The notes under the pieces were generated by a model. That model was not told where the DNA came from. It did not search any database and saw only the letters and a list, made by a program, of their open reading frames with translations. DNA of 64,000 nt from Micromussa lordhowensis (Eukaryota; Cnidaria; Anthozoa; Scleractinia; Lobophylliidae), in assembly GCA_964020085.1 (NCBI GenBank), contig OZ026602.1, positions 25,068,843-25,132,842 on the forward strand. The letters run 5' to 3'. Positions within the stretch are counted from its first letter, which is position 1, and each line of letters starts with the position of its first letter. Made by a program: the position numbers and the translations under genes. Shown here piece after piece: positions 43,201 through 55,200 of this stretch.

Positions 43201-46200
43201 AAAAAGATAGAGAGGAGCACACTGTGCTTGGTATTATCTGCTGACTCCGACGGAGAAGTGCTTGCTGGCTCAATGGCTCGAATGGCAAAAGACGAGAAAT
43301 GGTTGATTGAAAAAATATTCTGGCTTGCTGGAAATAGCTTGCCTTCGATAGAAACCGAGATAGAGTCCATCATTTCACTGCAAAGCGATGTTGTCGTTGT
43401 ACACAGCAGGGATAAAGACAATGAACCTTTGTTTCGAGCGATGAAAAAGTTCAACGCGACTGGCACTATATGGATTTTAACTGACATAACAGCAACCGGG
43501 ATATCACATCTTGATGTTCTTCCCGTGGGCTTGATTAAAATAAACGCGAGAAAGAGAGAAGTGATCTTTGATGATGGCTTGTATTCGGATGCCATTTACG
43601 ATGCCTTTCTCTTGTTTCAAACTGCATTCGAGAGGGCGCATAGAAAAAATCCATATAAGACCGATGAAGAAGATGGATGTTTTGAAACAAATACAAGCTC
43701 AAGGGAAATACAGGATCTAGTCAAGATGTAAGCCTTGAACGACTCATTTTATCTATTTACTATATAACAATTATTCCATGAGCCCGAGTTGGATATGAAG
43801 TGATAAAATAACCAACGAGCGCGTAGCGCGAGTTGGTTATAATTACTTCATATCCAACAAGGGCGAATGGAATAATTGTTTTAGTAAATTTTCAAACCGG
43901 GTTTTGCCGCCGATTTTTATTTCGGGCATTATAGAGGGCTGAAGTCGAAAACTTCGTGCGGAAAATTTTTAAACTTGGCGCACTATTTTCCATATGACGT
44001 AAAACTCCGACTATTGGCTCATAGTCGGAGTTTTTTAGCTAATCAAAAAGCTAGAAATGCAATAGTCGGAGCTGAGAATTTACTAACCATCTTTAGCATG
44101 AATCGCTAGGCCGATAGTTCGTGGCACGCGGGTGATTCAAAGCAGTTGAAAGTGTAATCGAAAAGGGAACGAAGGAAAACATGTCGACAACTTATATCAC
44201 TGGCCATTAGCTATCCCCCGCCAGGAGCAGCAGATAAGTAACTAAAATCATTTGTGATCTAATGCCGGAACAAACTCGTGTGTGTTCAAATCGCCTTTAT
44301 TCAGAGCCCTAAGCCCTTTATTCAAGCCAAGGCCTGGCAGTGGATTTTAACTCAGTTTTACTTTTGCAACATGTTCTGTGTCCAAATGATATAATTCCAC
44401 ACTTAATCTTTGCAAGAAGTTGTCAGGCATTCGATCCAAATCATTTTACGCTATTAATGGCTCTTCAGAGACTAATAAGGCGTCTACATCTCTAACAACC
44501 TAGAGGATCTGCAATGATGTGTCAGTTAAACAAAAAGATCAGTTCATGTTCGCCTGCGTCTGTTCTGTAATAGATCACAGACGACGTCAAAATGTGGTAA
44601 GACCAAAAACGTGGCACACGAGGCGATAGCCGTGCGTGTCACTGATGTTGTTACCACATTTTGACGTCTTCTGTGATCTATTACTGAACAGACGAATGCA
44701 ACATGGAATTTATCCGTTCTATATTATAAAGAAACAAAAACAAAGACTCAATGACGTCACCTACCTCTGTCTCCAATAGATCATATGAAAGAACCAATCA
44801 AAACTCGAGAATAATCTGACTTATTATATAATTCCTGGTAGATGTTTAATTGTTCTCTCAGATCTCAAGTTAAAAGCACGTGGTATTCCACAGTAGTTAA
44901 AACTTTGGCCAATTATCAGCCGTATAATTAATCCCAGCAAGACCTTCAACCACCAATAAATTCATAAATCTAATTATGAGAGTGACATTTTGGCCGATGC
45001 TTTGTATCACCGTACTCTCACAAAACGTAAAAAATAACCAGTACCGACGTTGTGTTCTTATTTTCTTGCATGTAAGACACCTAAAAGAGACATTCATCGA
45101 AGGAAGAAGCTCTATGTTTGTGAATCCTTCTCTGTATGAAAAATCAGAGACAACCTTCGAAATACGGAACCTTCGACTCGATGTGAATGGGGCCAAACAC
45201 TGGACTCTCATCGGACTAAAAACACCAACAGGTCTTGCTCTGGACACCTTCGTGGGTCCTAACGGAAGTGTCATCTCAGCACCCACTGTACCAGTGACCC
45301 ACACTTTGCGGGTACCCATAAATGAGTATTACCCTTGGGTCCAAATTGAAGACCCTCGGTTGGACAGTCGTGGAATGTATTATTGCATTGGAAGGAGCCA
45401 ACTTTGCTACAAGTTTCATAACTCAAGCCGAATCAGCAAGACTACGCTTTGCTGTTTTGGCGCCTCCATTGATTTGCTTGTCATGATGCAGAACGAGCTG
45501 GGATTTCACAGCGAGATCTACTTCACGCCAGATGGGAATTACGGCGACTTTGACGAGGAGAAGAAATCGTGGAATGGAATTGTCCAAGAAGTGTTCACAG
45601 GACAGGCGGATTTTGCCATTGACATATCAATGAATGCTATTAGACAAGAGTATCTTGACTTTGTACATCCGTTTATTCACCTGGCTTTAAACATATTGGT
45701 TTTAAAAGATCTAGAAGCTAATGAAGGTAAGAAGGATTGCCTAACTCGTCTGACTCTTAGAGCTCACATCTGTCTTAAAAAAAGGTGTGGAGAAATTTGA
45801 TTACTGTTTGTTGTTAAGGTACGGTTTAACTTTAGAGCATAGTTTGAAAAAATATTCTTTTTTTACTAAAATACTCGAAACTATCGACACAGGGAAAATA
45901 CGGAGAGAAAAAAAGGATAAAAACAATTGATCTTACTTACAAAGCCTAAGGTCCGCGTCACAAGATTGACCCTTTTGGGATTTAACACGCCAGAGAGGTG
46001 ATTTAAAACAGCTAGAATTGGCGAGTGACTGCATCAGGAATAAGGCCTATATTGGGGATTAACCCCCTCACTTTTTTCCTCTGGGCTCTTGTAAAGCACA
46101 TAAAAACCCGACCTGCAGTAGATCATACACACACCCTGTGGCGTTTTGAATCCATTCCAAGGTAAACTCAATATAGGTCAGAAAATTCAAGTGAATCACT

Positions 46201-49200
46201 TTGCGTCTTTGTTGTGTGAATTGTGTGAATTGCAATTTGTTGGCTCTGTCTACTTTGCGAACTCAATATATAATAGTTTGTGTTAGAGCTCTTCATCTCT
46301 CGTATCTGTCATTTGAAACCCTAATTTAAGGGAAAGCGAGTGATTCAACATGAGATGACCAGCAAACAACGAGAGATGAACACTCATAAAAAAAAAACAC
46401 GGGGAAAAATCAACATTACTTGATCATGAACACTAGAGCTCAGTTGGTTTAGTGCTAAAAAAATGTCAGTAGTTCTTCAGGTGTGATCGTCCGGGTGAGA
46501 GTAGTTCTGAAAAGAACCGAACACGTTTGCTAAAACAGATTAATTTTGTTGTGCAAATAGAAATTCAGTGGAACTCGTGGCTGGAGCCGTTTCAGTATCA
46601 ACTGTGGTTCTCCATCCTTGGATTCATTAATTTCATTTTAGTCGTGATCTGGTGGATTGACAGAAAAAGTCCAATGGGGCACAGAATGAAAACAGACAGC
46701 GGAGATGATGGCTTTACGCTATTAGGTATGAATCACATTTCGTTTTTTTTTTCCATTCTACTACTACTTCTTTTCAAGGGTCTTTACGTTATATTGGATA
46801 TCATACTCATGCCATGATAACGAATGGGAACTAGGTTGCCTTAGACATGAATGCGTAACTTTACAAATTGAGGTCGAGAATTAAGTCATTGAAACCTTAA
46901 ACGTTAAAAGAGTTATAACATAACATAACTATTTATTCAAAATGCAAATTCAAATTCAAATGAAATGAAAAGTGAAAAGGAGACAAAAATGGTTATGCAT
47001 TTCGACTTCGTCTCCTTAAATGATTAAAAGCGCAAATTTACATCTGAATGAAATTCACAATAAAAAGTTCAAATTTTCCTAAAACATTAGTAAAATGGCA
47101 TCTGAGCCTGTTTTTGAAAATGTTCAATGTTTCTGCCTCTGCAACGTTTTAAGGTAAATTCTTCCAATCATTAACTATATTTACAAAGAAAGAATACTTA
47201 AAACTATTTAGCTTTGAGGGCAATGGTTTAAGTTTATAGCGATGGTTGGCTCTTAAAGGTCAAAAATTACGTGCAAACGTAAAATACTCAGATGGATCTG
47301 GTCCGTTAAAAAACTGTTAATCGTCTTGTAACACTCGGTAAGCGAAGAAAATTAAACTTCTCTGATGTTAATTTGGCCATTTAAGGAAATTTAAGCGCTC
47401 TTCATACGACATATCTCGGCCAATGTTTCTGAGGGTATATCAAGATGCTCTACGTTATACTTAGGTTTAGCCCTAAAACCGTATAAAACTGGATTCGTGG
47501 GGTACTTTTTGCAAAATAAATGTCGCTTGGTTTGTCCCTGGCGTAACAAAAACACAATTTTAAGAAACAAAAAAAAACTAAAAGTCTGATGATGTTTTCT
47601 TCTATCATTGACTTTTTCATGAGGTTCCTTTAGCTCTACTAATGCTGGTATATTAGTTTGCAACTTTTCTTGTCTCACTTAGGAAAATCAACTCCAGTTC
47701 CTATGAAAAACTATAAAAAATTGGAATAACAGCTACAATTTCGCCACCTCACTTGGTTCCTTAATACTTTTGTTCTTGGGCCATTGTAATTTGATAAAAA
47801 AATAAAACACAAACAGCAGTGATAAACGTATTGAACTTGTTCATTTTGATTATGACTTGACGTTTTGTATGTACTCTACATACATTTTCAAAAGTAACCG
47901 TTGAAATTTAAAATTTCCGCGATAAATTAAACAACGTCAATAACAACGCTTTTTTCTGTCTGCTCATTAGATTCCATGACTTATGTATGGGGCGTGGCAT
48001 TTGGAAAGGACATTGGAGCTGAGAAGACCCCTCATAGCGGCAGTGCACGATGTGTCTCTGCTTGTTTCGCATTCTTTGCCTTGATTGTAGTCAATACATA
48101 CTGTGCCAACCTAATGGCTTTCTTAGTTCAAGAAAAATTTGAGCTTCCCATCAGTGGAATCAGGGACGCGAAGGTAATTTGATCGTCGGAGACAAAGCTG
48201 TCCTTTGAAGTTGATTTGCCCTTTGGAAAATGTAACATAGGCTTTTAACACCAAGTGACCCATCAGGCCCGAGCTTAAACCGGCTTCTGTTGCGTGAAGT
48301 GACTAGGAGTATTTCTACTCCCCCTTGGATGGGATGCTAGTCCATAGTACTGTCACCCCCATCATTAAATTTGCCGGTACAAATTTTATACACCTTGATG
48401 GAGAGAGGCACTGTGAGAGTAAAGTGTCTTGCCCAAGAACACAACGCAATATCCCCGGCCAGGAATCGAACCCAGACTGCTCGATCCGGAGTCGAGCGTG
48501 CGTTCCCCACAATGGAGCAAGGGGGGATATTTTTTACCGTATCTATCCCTGGGATTTCATGGTAAATGTGTTATTAATTTATCACTACCTGTTCTGTCTT
48601 TTCCGCAGATCCGACACCCGTCCCTTGGACCGCCAAAGGGGTTTAGCCTTGGAATTCAGAAGGATTCTCAAGAAGCAAGCTACTTCAAATTTCACAGCGA
48701 GGAAATCTTTCGCGAGATCTACGATGTAAACCTGAAGGTCAATTTCGTAACGAATTTTGCAGATGGCCTTGAGAAGCTTAAAAACAGGTCAGGAATCCAC
48801 GTCAGGGAGCTTTGGCAAACTGGGCTGTTCGAAACCCGATTAACGCTAACCCAGGATTAAAAGTTAACCGAAGTTTTAATTGTTCTTGTAAAAAAGAGCT
48901 TTTCACTTCTATCTTTTCGTAGTTTGAGATTACTCAAGCTCAAAACCGAAGCACGCACAACACAAACAGAAAACCTCACCAAAAGGTCAAGACACTGAAA
49001 TGAAATTTCTCGCTAATCCTGGGTTAGCTTAATCGGGTCTTGAACAAGCCAGCCCTGGGGACAGGGACTTCAAAATGCTTTGAGTTTCAAGCTTCTTTGA
49101 AATCTTTGTACATCTCTAAGAATCTAGAATGTCCTCTGAGAAGGATTACAACAACGTTAACTCACCAACTTCTGCTATTCCAAGAGAACTTGAACCAGGA

Positions 49201-49739
49201 CTTACTTTTCGTGTAAGTATGAATTGCATGCTGCCATTATCGTTTCCAAGGCAGGTTATCTCGATTCTGTTCGGTATCACTGTTATCCAAAGGCTAAAAA
49301 CGTCCGTGTTATTAGATAACTCAGTCAAATTCTTAATGCGGTAAGATCGGACACACGCTATTTGTGAGATGTCACAAATGTTATCTTATATTAATGGTAC
49401 TTCAGGTTCGCCTTTTTTTCCACAAAATAACCCTAAGTATTAAATTCTCAACCTCGGATAATGCAATTCTAGCTTTCTGATTGGTTCACCAGATCTCGGT
49501 TACCAGCCATTCATTATACCTGCGTTTGATCTTATATGGAAATGAATGCGGCAAATGTCGCTCAGCATAAAATTTTCAGCATTTCGTTTTGGCGCCCGGA
49601 AGTCACATCACTTTCCGGTCGTTTCTTAGACTTTAATAAAATTTAGCAAAATCGAAGGTGGAGAATTTAATAAAACAATTATTCCATTCGCGCTTGTTGG
49701 ATATGAGATTGGTTATAGCCAACTCGGCCCTACAGGCCC

Positions 49740-49788
<49 letters not shown>

Positions 49789-50910
49789 TTAAATAAACCG
49801 CAGTCAGTTGGACTAATATGAGAAATAGCATTCATATTTAGTGGATATGTTAACTTGAGAATATCCAGTGCTCTTGCACGGGCTAAACAACGGTCATTCT
49901 CTTTTACTAAATCGTTGCTCCGCATTCTGCTCTAACAAGAAGATGCCTCGTACATGTTCGAGCCTTGAGCAGATACACGTTCGGCCCAAAACATTAGTTA
50001 TTGTTCCCTAATATCTCATTCGCTCTATGAGCATGCGCACACAGGGAAATGAAGATGTCACGGGCGTGATGAATACAGCTACCATGATTCCCTGCGCGCA
50101 AGGCTCACAGGAGGAATGGCCCATTTTGCAATGGAATTTGCTGTACGTTTATTTACAACTATTACCGTCTTTTGCAGGCAAATTAACGGGCTTGTCGGAG
50201 ATTATCTCTCACTCAGCGAAGTAGCAAACAACGACGAAAACTGCTCATATAGCCTTGCCGGACCAAACTTCTTTAACTTTGGACTGGGAATCGCGCTACA
50301 AAAAGACTCGCCATGGTTACAAGACGTCAATCAAGCAGTGTTAAAGCATCAAGAGAACGGCTCGATACAAGCCATAGAGAGTCGGTGGTTCAACAAAAAG
50401 AGCTGCGATTTGAAACCATTTAACCGGCTCGGGATCGTAAATTTCAGCGGTTTGTTCATGACAGTAGTGATCGTTATAGCACTGTGCGTGTTTGCTCTTT
50501 TCGTGGAGGTTTGCGTTGTGGTCGTTATGATAAAATTCGGCGATAAACTCGGAACGCTTGGCAAGTTCACTAAAAGGTTCGTTTTCAATGTCAAAAAGGG
50601 AGAGGAAGAGCAGCTGAACATGCAGTATTCATTTCTACTGAGACGTCATCAAAATGCAAACTGGGATGTCGCTTCCAGTCACGTGACATCCACAGACTTA
50701 GAAGAGCTTGGTTTCCATAACAACCGATATTCCTTCCCCCAGGAAAAAACAATGACTCTGGGAGACATAGACCGCCACGGGACAATTAATCATGGGCTAT
50801 ATGGAGACGGCGATGTTAAAATGAATGGAGTCGCAGTTACAACGAAGCATGTACAAACGAATGGCAGAACTAAGAGCTCTAAAATAAACGGGATGGTGAC
50901 AAAACTTTGA
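40208..50910 (+). CDS. NMDA-type ionotropic glutamate receptor subunit (GluN1/GluN3-like)
   Basis: Seven exons join in phase: 40208-40639, 43126-43727, 45077-45726, 46562-46726, 47971-48173, 48609-48787, 50178-50910 (2964 nt, 987 residues). Order: signal peptide (EIRGNILVFFLLG), amino-terminal domain (exons 1-3), S1 lobe (TLCCFGASIDLLVMM, then KSWNGIVQEVFTGQADFAI), M1 (~572-592), pore loop (SMTYVWGVAFGKDIG, ~618-632), M3 (VVNTYCANLMAFLV), S2 (SGIRDAKIRHPS; GIALQKDSPWLQDV), M4 (~834-862), cytoplasmic tail of ~125. Ligand-site Arg is kept (NAIRQEYLDF), but the GluN1 Pro and Thr before it are Asp and Ser. The Asn at the pore tip (GVLLNSG in GluN1) is Gly, and the M3 gate SYTANLAAF is NTYCANLMAF. 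It is complete, with no frame breaks. An alternative ATG lies at 40181. Which agonist it binds cannot be told. Confidence 0.9.
42178..42296. repeat. Hairpin from Penelope-type terminal sequence, intron 1 of the receptor
   Basis: 53-bp arms (AAGATAATTTGGTTCATCAA... and complement) around GCTTCCGAATCTC. The arms match the outer part of the terminal sequence at 13100-13264 and 16890-16948, but the GAAACGTC block is missing. The neighbouring CCGACGCAGCACCACAGTTG matches 12850. Confidence 0.7.
43766..43880. repeat. Hairpin element (AACAATTATTCCATG ends), intron 2 of the receptor
   Basis: Arms AACAATTATTCCATG.../...GGAATAATTGTT, with GTTGGATATGAAGT and ACTTCATATCCAAC inside. Related to the palindromic end of 35206-35554 and 49445-49800. 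Confidence 0.7.
44001..44034. repeat. Perfect short palindrome
   Basis: AAAACTCCGACTAT and its exact complement flank a 6-base loop (TGGCTC). A further ATAGTCGGAG lies just downstream. Confidence 0.8.
44549..44706. repeat. Foldback element, copy 2, intron 2 of the receptor
   Basis: It shares GACGTCAAAATGTGGTAAGA and GAGGCGATAGCCG with 27591-27770. Arms CGTCTGTTCTGTAATAGATC... pair with GATCTATTACTGAACAGACG. Confidence 0.75.
48285..48520 (-). mobile_element. tRNA-derived SINE, intron 5 of the receptor
   Basis: On the minus strand it reads CTCGACTCCGGATCGAGCAG, then TCTGGGTTCGATTCCTGGCC with a perfect RNA polymerase III B box (GGTTCGATTCC). A body with GGGCAAGACACTTTACTCTC and a tail with TGTACCGGCAAATTTAATG follow. 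The tRNA-like head is diverged upstream of the anticodon stem. Confidence 0.8.
49445..49800. mobile_element. Dispersed ~350-bp element, copy B, intron 6 of the receptor
   Basis: Near-identical partner of 35206-35554, with a few substitutions and one small insertion (CATTCATTATACC). Confidence 0.75.
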
Positions 50911-51406
50911 ATTTTTGAAATGTTATTCAATTAAATAATTTTAACATGTTTTCTAGAAAATGTTAAGCGAGATAATAATGACAATGTTTTTTATATGTAA
51001 GAATGATATTTTGTATTCGCGTTTTGGCATGTTTACAATCGATATCATTCTCCAATTTCGAATCTTCGTTTATACAAAGAAACTTATGTAAGGAGCTTTC
51101 TATTCAACCAGAAAAACTCCGTAACTTTCGTAAAAGGGGGCATATATTTGGGTATAGCTCGCCAAGTTGTCCTCATTACAGAACATTTCGGAATATGTTA
51201 ACTCTCTTCCATTCGCCGCTGAAAATTCCCAGAAATTTTGAGAAGTGAAAAGCGCTTATCCTATTTAGTCTGTAAATAGTACGTTTTTTATTTAAACCTT
51301 TCTATTTCATGCCAATGTCAGTCTGAAATTAGTATAGCGTAGTACTGGAATCAGACATGTAGACTTATATATTTTTATGTTTTTCTTCGTATAATCTTTA
51401 CATATG

Positions 51407-51412
51407 AAATAA
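51407..51412 (+). promoter_or_regulatory. Candidate polyadenylation signal of the glutamate receptor
   Basis: AATAAA about 500 bp past the stop codon at 50910 in an AT-rich 3' flank, followed by TTCTGTTG. It is the first canonical hexamer after the stop that I noticed. Confidence 0.5.
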
Positions 51413-52277
51413 ACTTCTGTTGAATATCTGCAGGCATCCCAAGAAGCCACTAACACACCAAATATCAAAAACAACACGCACGTTGACGCTGATTTTCACC
51501 AGAGCATAAGCACAAGCCGACTACGCAGGCGCACTAACATGTCAATGGTTAGCGCCTTTTGTGAGGACAATTTCCTGAGCAAAGGCGCAGCTGAGCAACA
51601 CCTTACTGCGCCTGCGTATATTGCATATTTGTGCGCTAGTGAAAACCAGCCTTTAGTTGGCACCACGTGTACGGGAAACTAAGCATGAACTAGAATAACG
51701 TCGGTCATATATTTCTGAACAAGTTTACAAATTTCTTCTTTCCAGAACGCAAAATGTAAAGAGGGCGTTCAGCTCCAGGATATGCAAATTAAAGTCATTC
51801 CACCTGGCTGGGGACGGCAAGGAAATCACGAAACGTTGCAAGACAGACAGAGAGACGGCAAGAACTGGTCTCGTTTAAATCTAATTTTCACAACTCTTCG
51901 CCTCATATTTGAAAGTATCCTTTTAGTACGTACACACACTACCAATTGCAACTTTAAAACGTCTTTGAAGTCTCTTAAACTTGTTCTGTACTGTTCTTGG
52001 ATAAACTGGCCAGGTTTTTACAGCTTATTAACATAAACAAACCTATTATCGGTACGCACCGAAACCAGGGAAAACACCGTCCGTAGACTAGTGATTGATT
52101 GAATTCCAGTCAGATCTCTGACGAACTCGATTATCTGTGAGCTCAAACAGGGCTTTTAACATTAAAAAACAAACCGATCATTATTAACACTAAAAACCAA
52201 ACCGATTACTGCCGAAATTGTTGGCAATTTTCTCATCGGGAAAATATTTCGTAAGAAGTCATTTTTTAGAACATCAG
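51413..52277. other. Region between convergent receptor and ADAR genes
   Basis: It should contain the ADAR 3' UTR. At 51746 a CAG acceptor-like site precedes an open stretch (ORF at 51782-52036) that I cannot assign to a family. Nothing else stands out. Confidence 0.35.
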
Positions 52278-55200
52278 TTAGAACATTTCCTGTTCCATCG
52301 GTTTGCTAACCCATGGACCGTACTTCGAGGATCTAAAATGATCGAACAGCTTCTGTTTGGCTTCTTGAAACTCAGTGGCCATCTTCTTCGCGTCGCGATA
52401 AGTTTCAACATCCACGAGTTCTTGACGTCCAGCTTTGGCAACAATCTCCTTGAAAGACGCATACAGCGCGGCCTTGCAGATACGCGAGGGCGTGGGACTG
52501 TTCTGTGTTCGCGTCATACACGCTCCCGTGCGCCCATCAGTAACTTCAGTGCACGTGTCTCCAACGGACCAATTGACGCTGAGGTTGTTTGTCTTTTCTG
52601 TCTCGCGTGGCGGTTCGTATGCCGTAACACGACCAAGCCACGGGTGGTTCACGTGATATGGGCTTGGTAGCTGCGTGTCGAGGTCATTGTTGTGCTGAAG
52701 GCGACAGCAAACCGCACGTGAAAGATGACCGTGATCATATAAGTAGCCCAACGTGAGCGATGCCAAGTAAACGGGCTCAATAAAGTGACTCAGGAGAGCT
52801 CCTTGAAGTCCAAGAGCATTCCAGCGGCATATTTTATCACTGCACGACATGGTGCGCAATCTGTTGCCATGTAAGAGCCCGTCCCAAGTTTGAATTCCGT
52901 CGGAGGGGTCAATTGGAATAGTACCCTCACCATCTTCGATCTTTGTTCGTAAGATGCCTTGTTGCTTGGTCGTGAATGTAGGACTGTGCTCTGTTGAGTG
53001 CCCTGACATGTCCGTGTAGGGTTCCTCGCGGGGCGTAAACAAAGCACCATCTCCACAGGGAGCTGTGCTGATGTACAGATGAAATGAGACACCCTCGCGG
53101 ACAACGAACCTCCTAGAGCCTTTACTCGGTGCGAAAATGGACTCATTCCCATCGTAATAACTGCTTAGTTGTCCATAAAAGAATCTCAATAGCGATCTCC
53201 GAGCCACTATTTCAGCATGAGAGTCATTCACTGTCTTCCCTTCCATACTCAAACGCTGACCTGTCACGCATCGGTTACCAGTCCCCACAGCAACCACTCG
53301 ACCAGAGTCGTCAGCTCCTGTTTTCATAATGATACACGCCACGACCTTCCTCCCAGCGAACTTATCGGAAATGGACGCCGCGATTTGGAGAAATGTGTGA
53401 TGTGAAAGTGCAGCTATGAGATCGAAGTGTGTGCGGACTTTGCTCAAAACGTTTGCAGGGGGGTTTGTAATGTTCAATGGCGACCCCTCTCCAGCACCCA
53501 CATTTGCACTCCCGCCAAGCAGTGTCCTCAATGCTACATCCGCTGCCTCGCGTCTGGCATCTTTCATGTTTCGCGCTTCTGCTGCAGGGAATAGCTTTCC
53601 GTTGATCTTAGCGGCAATCGCGAAGGCACGGCCTTGGCTAACGGTTTCAAATATCAGCTCCATCTTGTTTTTCTGCACATACTCGTTAAGAGCACTGACG
53701 GGATTCTTGTTGATGGCGGCATAAGCAACACCGGAGAGTGCATCTGGAAGGTTGTTGCTGGACACGGGGGGAGTTATTAAGGCTGCAGGTGGTAACTGTG
53801 GTTTGGGCATGTAGCCCGGCATCACAGGAGCAGGCCGTGGTGGTTCAAAGAAACTCGACGCTGCTCTAGGTGGTGAAACAGGAGTCTGTCTCTGTTCAGC
53901 ATGCCTCTTCAGTCCTAGATGAATATGTCCTTGTTCATCGGCATCAGGGTAATGTCTCTTCTGAGCAGGTTCCCCACCACCACCAGATTCAGCTGCTCTT
54001 GAACCTTGAAAAGTCAGCGAGCTTACTTCTTGTCGCACTTTCCACGTCGGCGGATGATCGTGCATTTTGTAAATCAAGCCTAACGTCTGCAGTTTGTAAA
54101 GAGTTGGATTGATATCCTTCTTTCTATGAAGACCAAACTGTTGGGCCAGACGCAGTGTTTCACACGATTTCCTTTCCCGCTTCATAAAGTCCAGTACTTT
54201 TGTTTCAAGATCACTCAGTCTTGAAGCTGGTTGAGGTGTAACGGCCAAAGGACTCCTGTTGGAAGTGGGCACTGCTTGGGGACCTCGATTAACCAGGTTT
54301 TGGAAAAGATGTGCCGAAGGAGGGGGTGGAAGCCTGGAAGTTCCCTGCTTGGAGGAATTACCAGATGAACCTTGACCGAAGGTAGGATCTCTTGCCTGTG
54401 GCAATTGGCGTGTATCTGCTGGAGTTGATCCATATGCATAAGGTTTACCACGAGAATGATTCGTTTGCAGTTGCATGTGTCCTTCAAAGATTGCCCTGCT
54501 TGACTGGCTGTAGACAAATGCGGCTTCATCCTTCTTTGAGGGTGCTGCAGGTATTTCTTTAGGATTCCCTGCTCTAGAACTCTGGTTTTGTAAAAAATCA
54601 TTTTGACGAACAGAACCAAGCAATGATGGCATCATTTTGGTTGGGTTGGAATTTAATGTTTCACGATGATCCATCAAGGAAGCTGAGGTCAATCTCGGAG
54701 CTGACATCTGAGGTCGGGTCGGTCGAGGAACAAATGACTGCATTAGTGGACGAGGTGATGCAATCCTTGGGGATTGCTGGTTTAAACTGAAAGGAGGCGA
54801 GAAGGATGGCCTTGCTGCCATGACCACAGGGGAAGGTTTTCTAGTACACTGGGACATCAAGGTGCTGAACAGGTGAGCTGAGGGAGGTGGAGGTGGGCCT
54901 CCTGATGATCGCACAGATTCCCCAGGGATTGGAGATGGCGCGTGTGATGATGGACCAGGTTGGACCAGCCTGTCATGAGTGGATGGAACGGATTTAATCT
55001 GATGAACAGAAGATGCAGGGGATCTTTGTGAGTCAATAGAACCAGAAGGCTCCTCACCAGACAAATCAGGCAAGCTTGATGGACCAGAGTTGTCATCACA
55101 ACTGCCAGGATCACTGGGTGGCATTTCCTGATTTGCTAGCGTCGGAGGTTCCTCTGATGAATTAATGCTTTCTGTGTTTGTTATTGCTGGATCTTGCATC

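Noticed and set aside
48455..48515. Functional tRNA gene (-)
   Set aside because: Perfect B box but no A box and no acceptor stem; continues into a SINE body.
51746..52036. Extra exon downstream of the glutamate receptor
   Set aside because: There is an acceptor-like CAG and an open frame, but the receptor already has a stop at 50910 and the translation resembles no family I can name.
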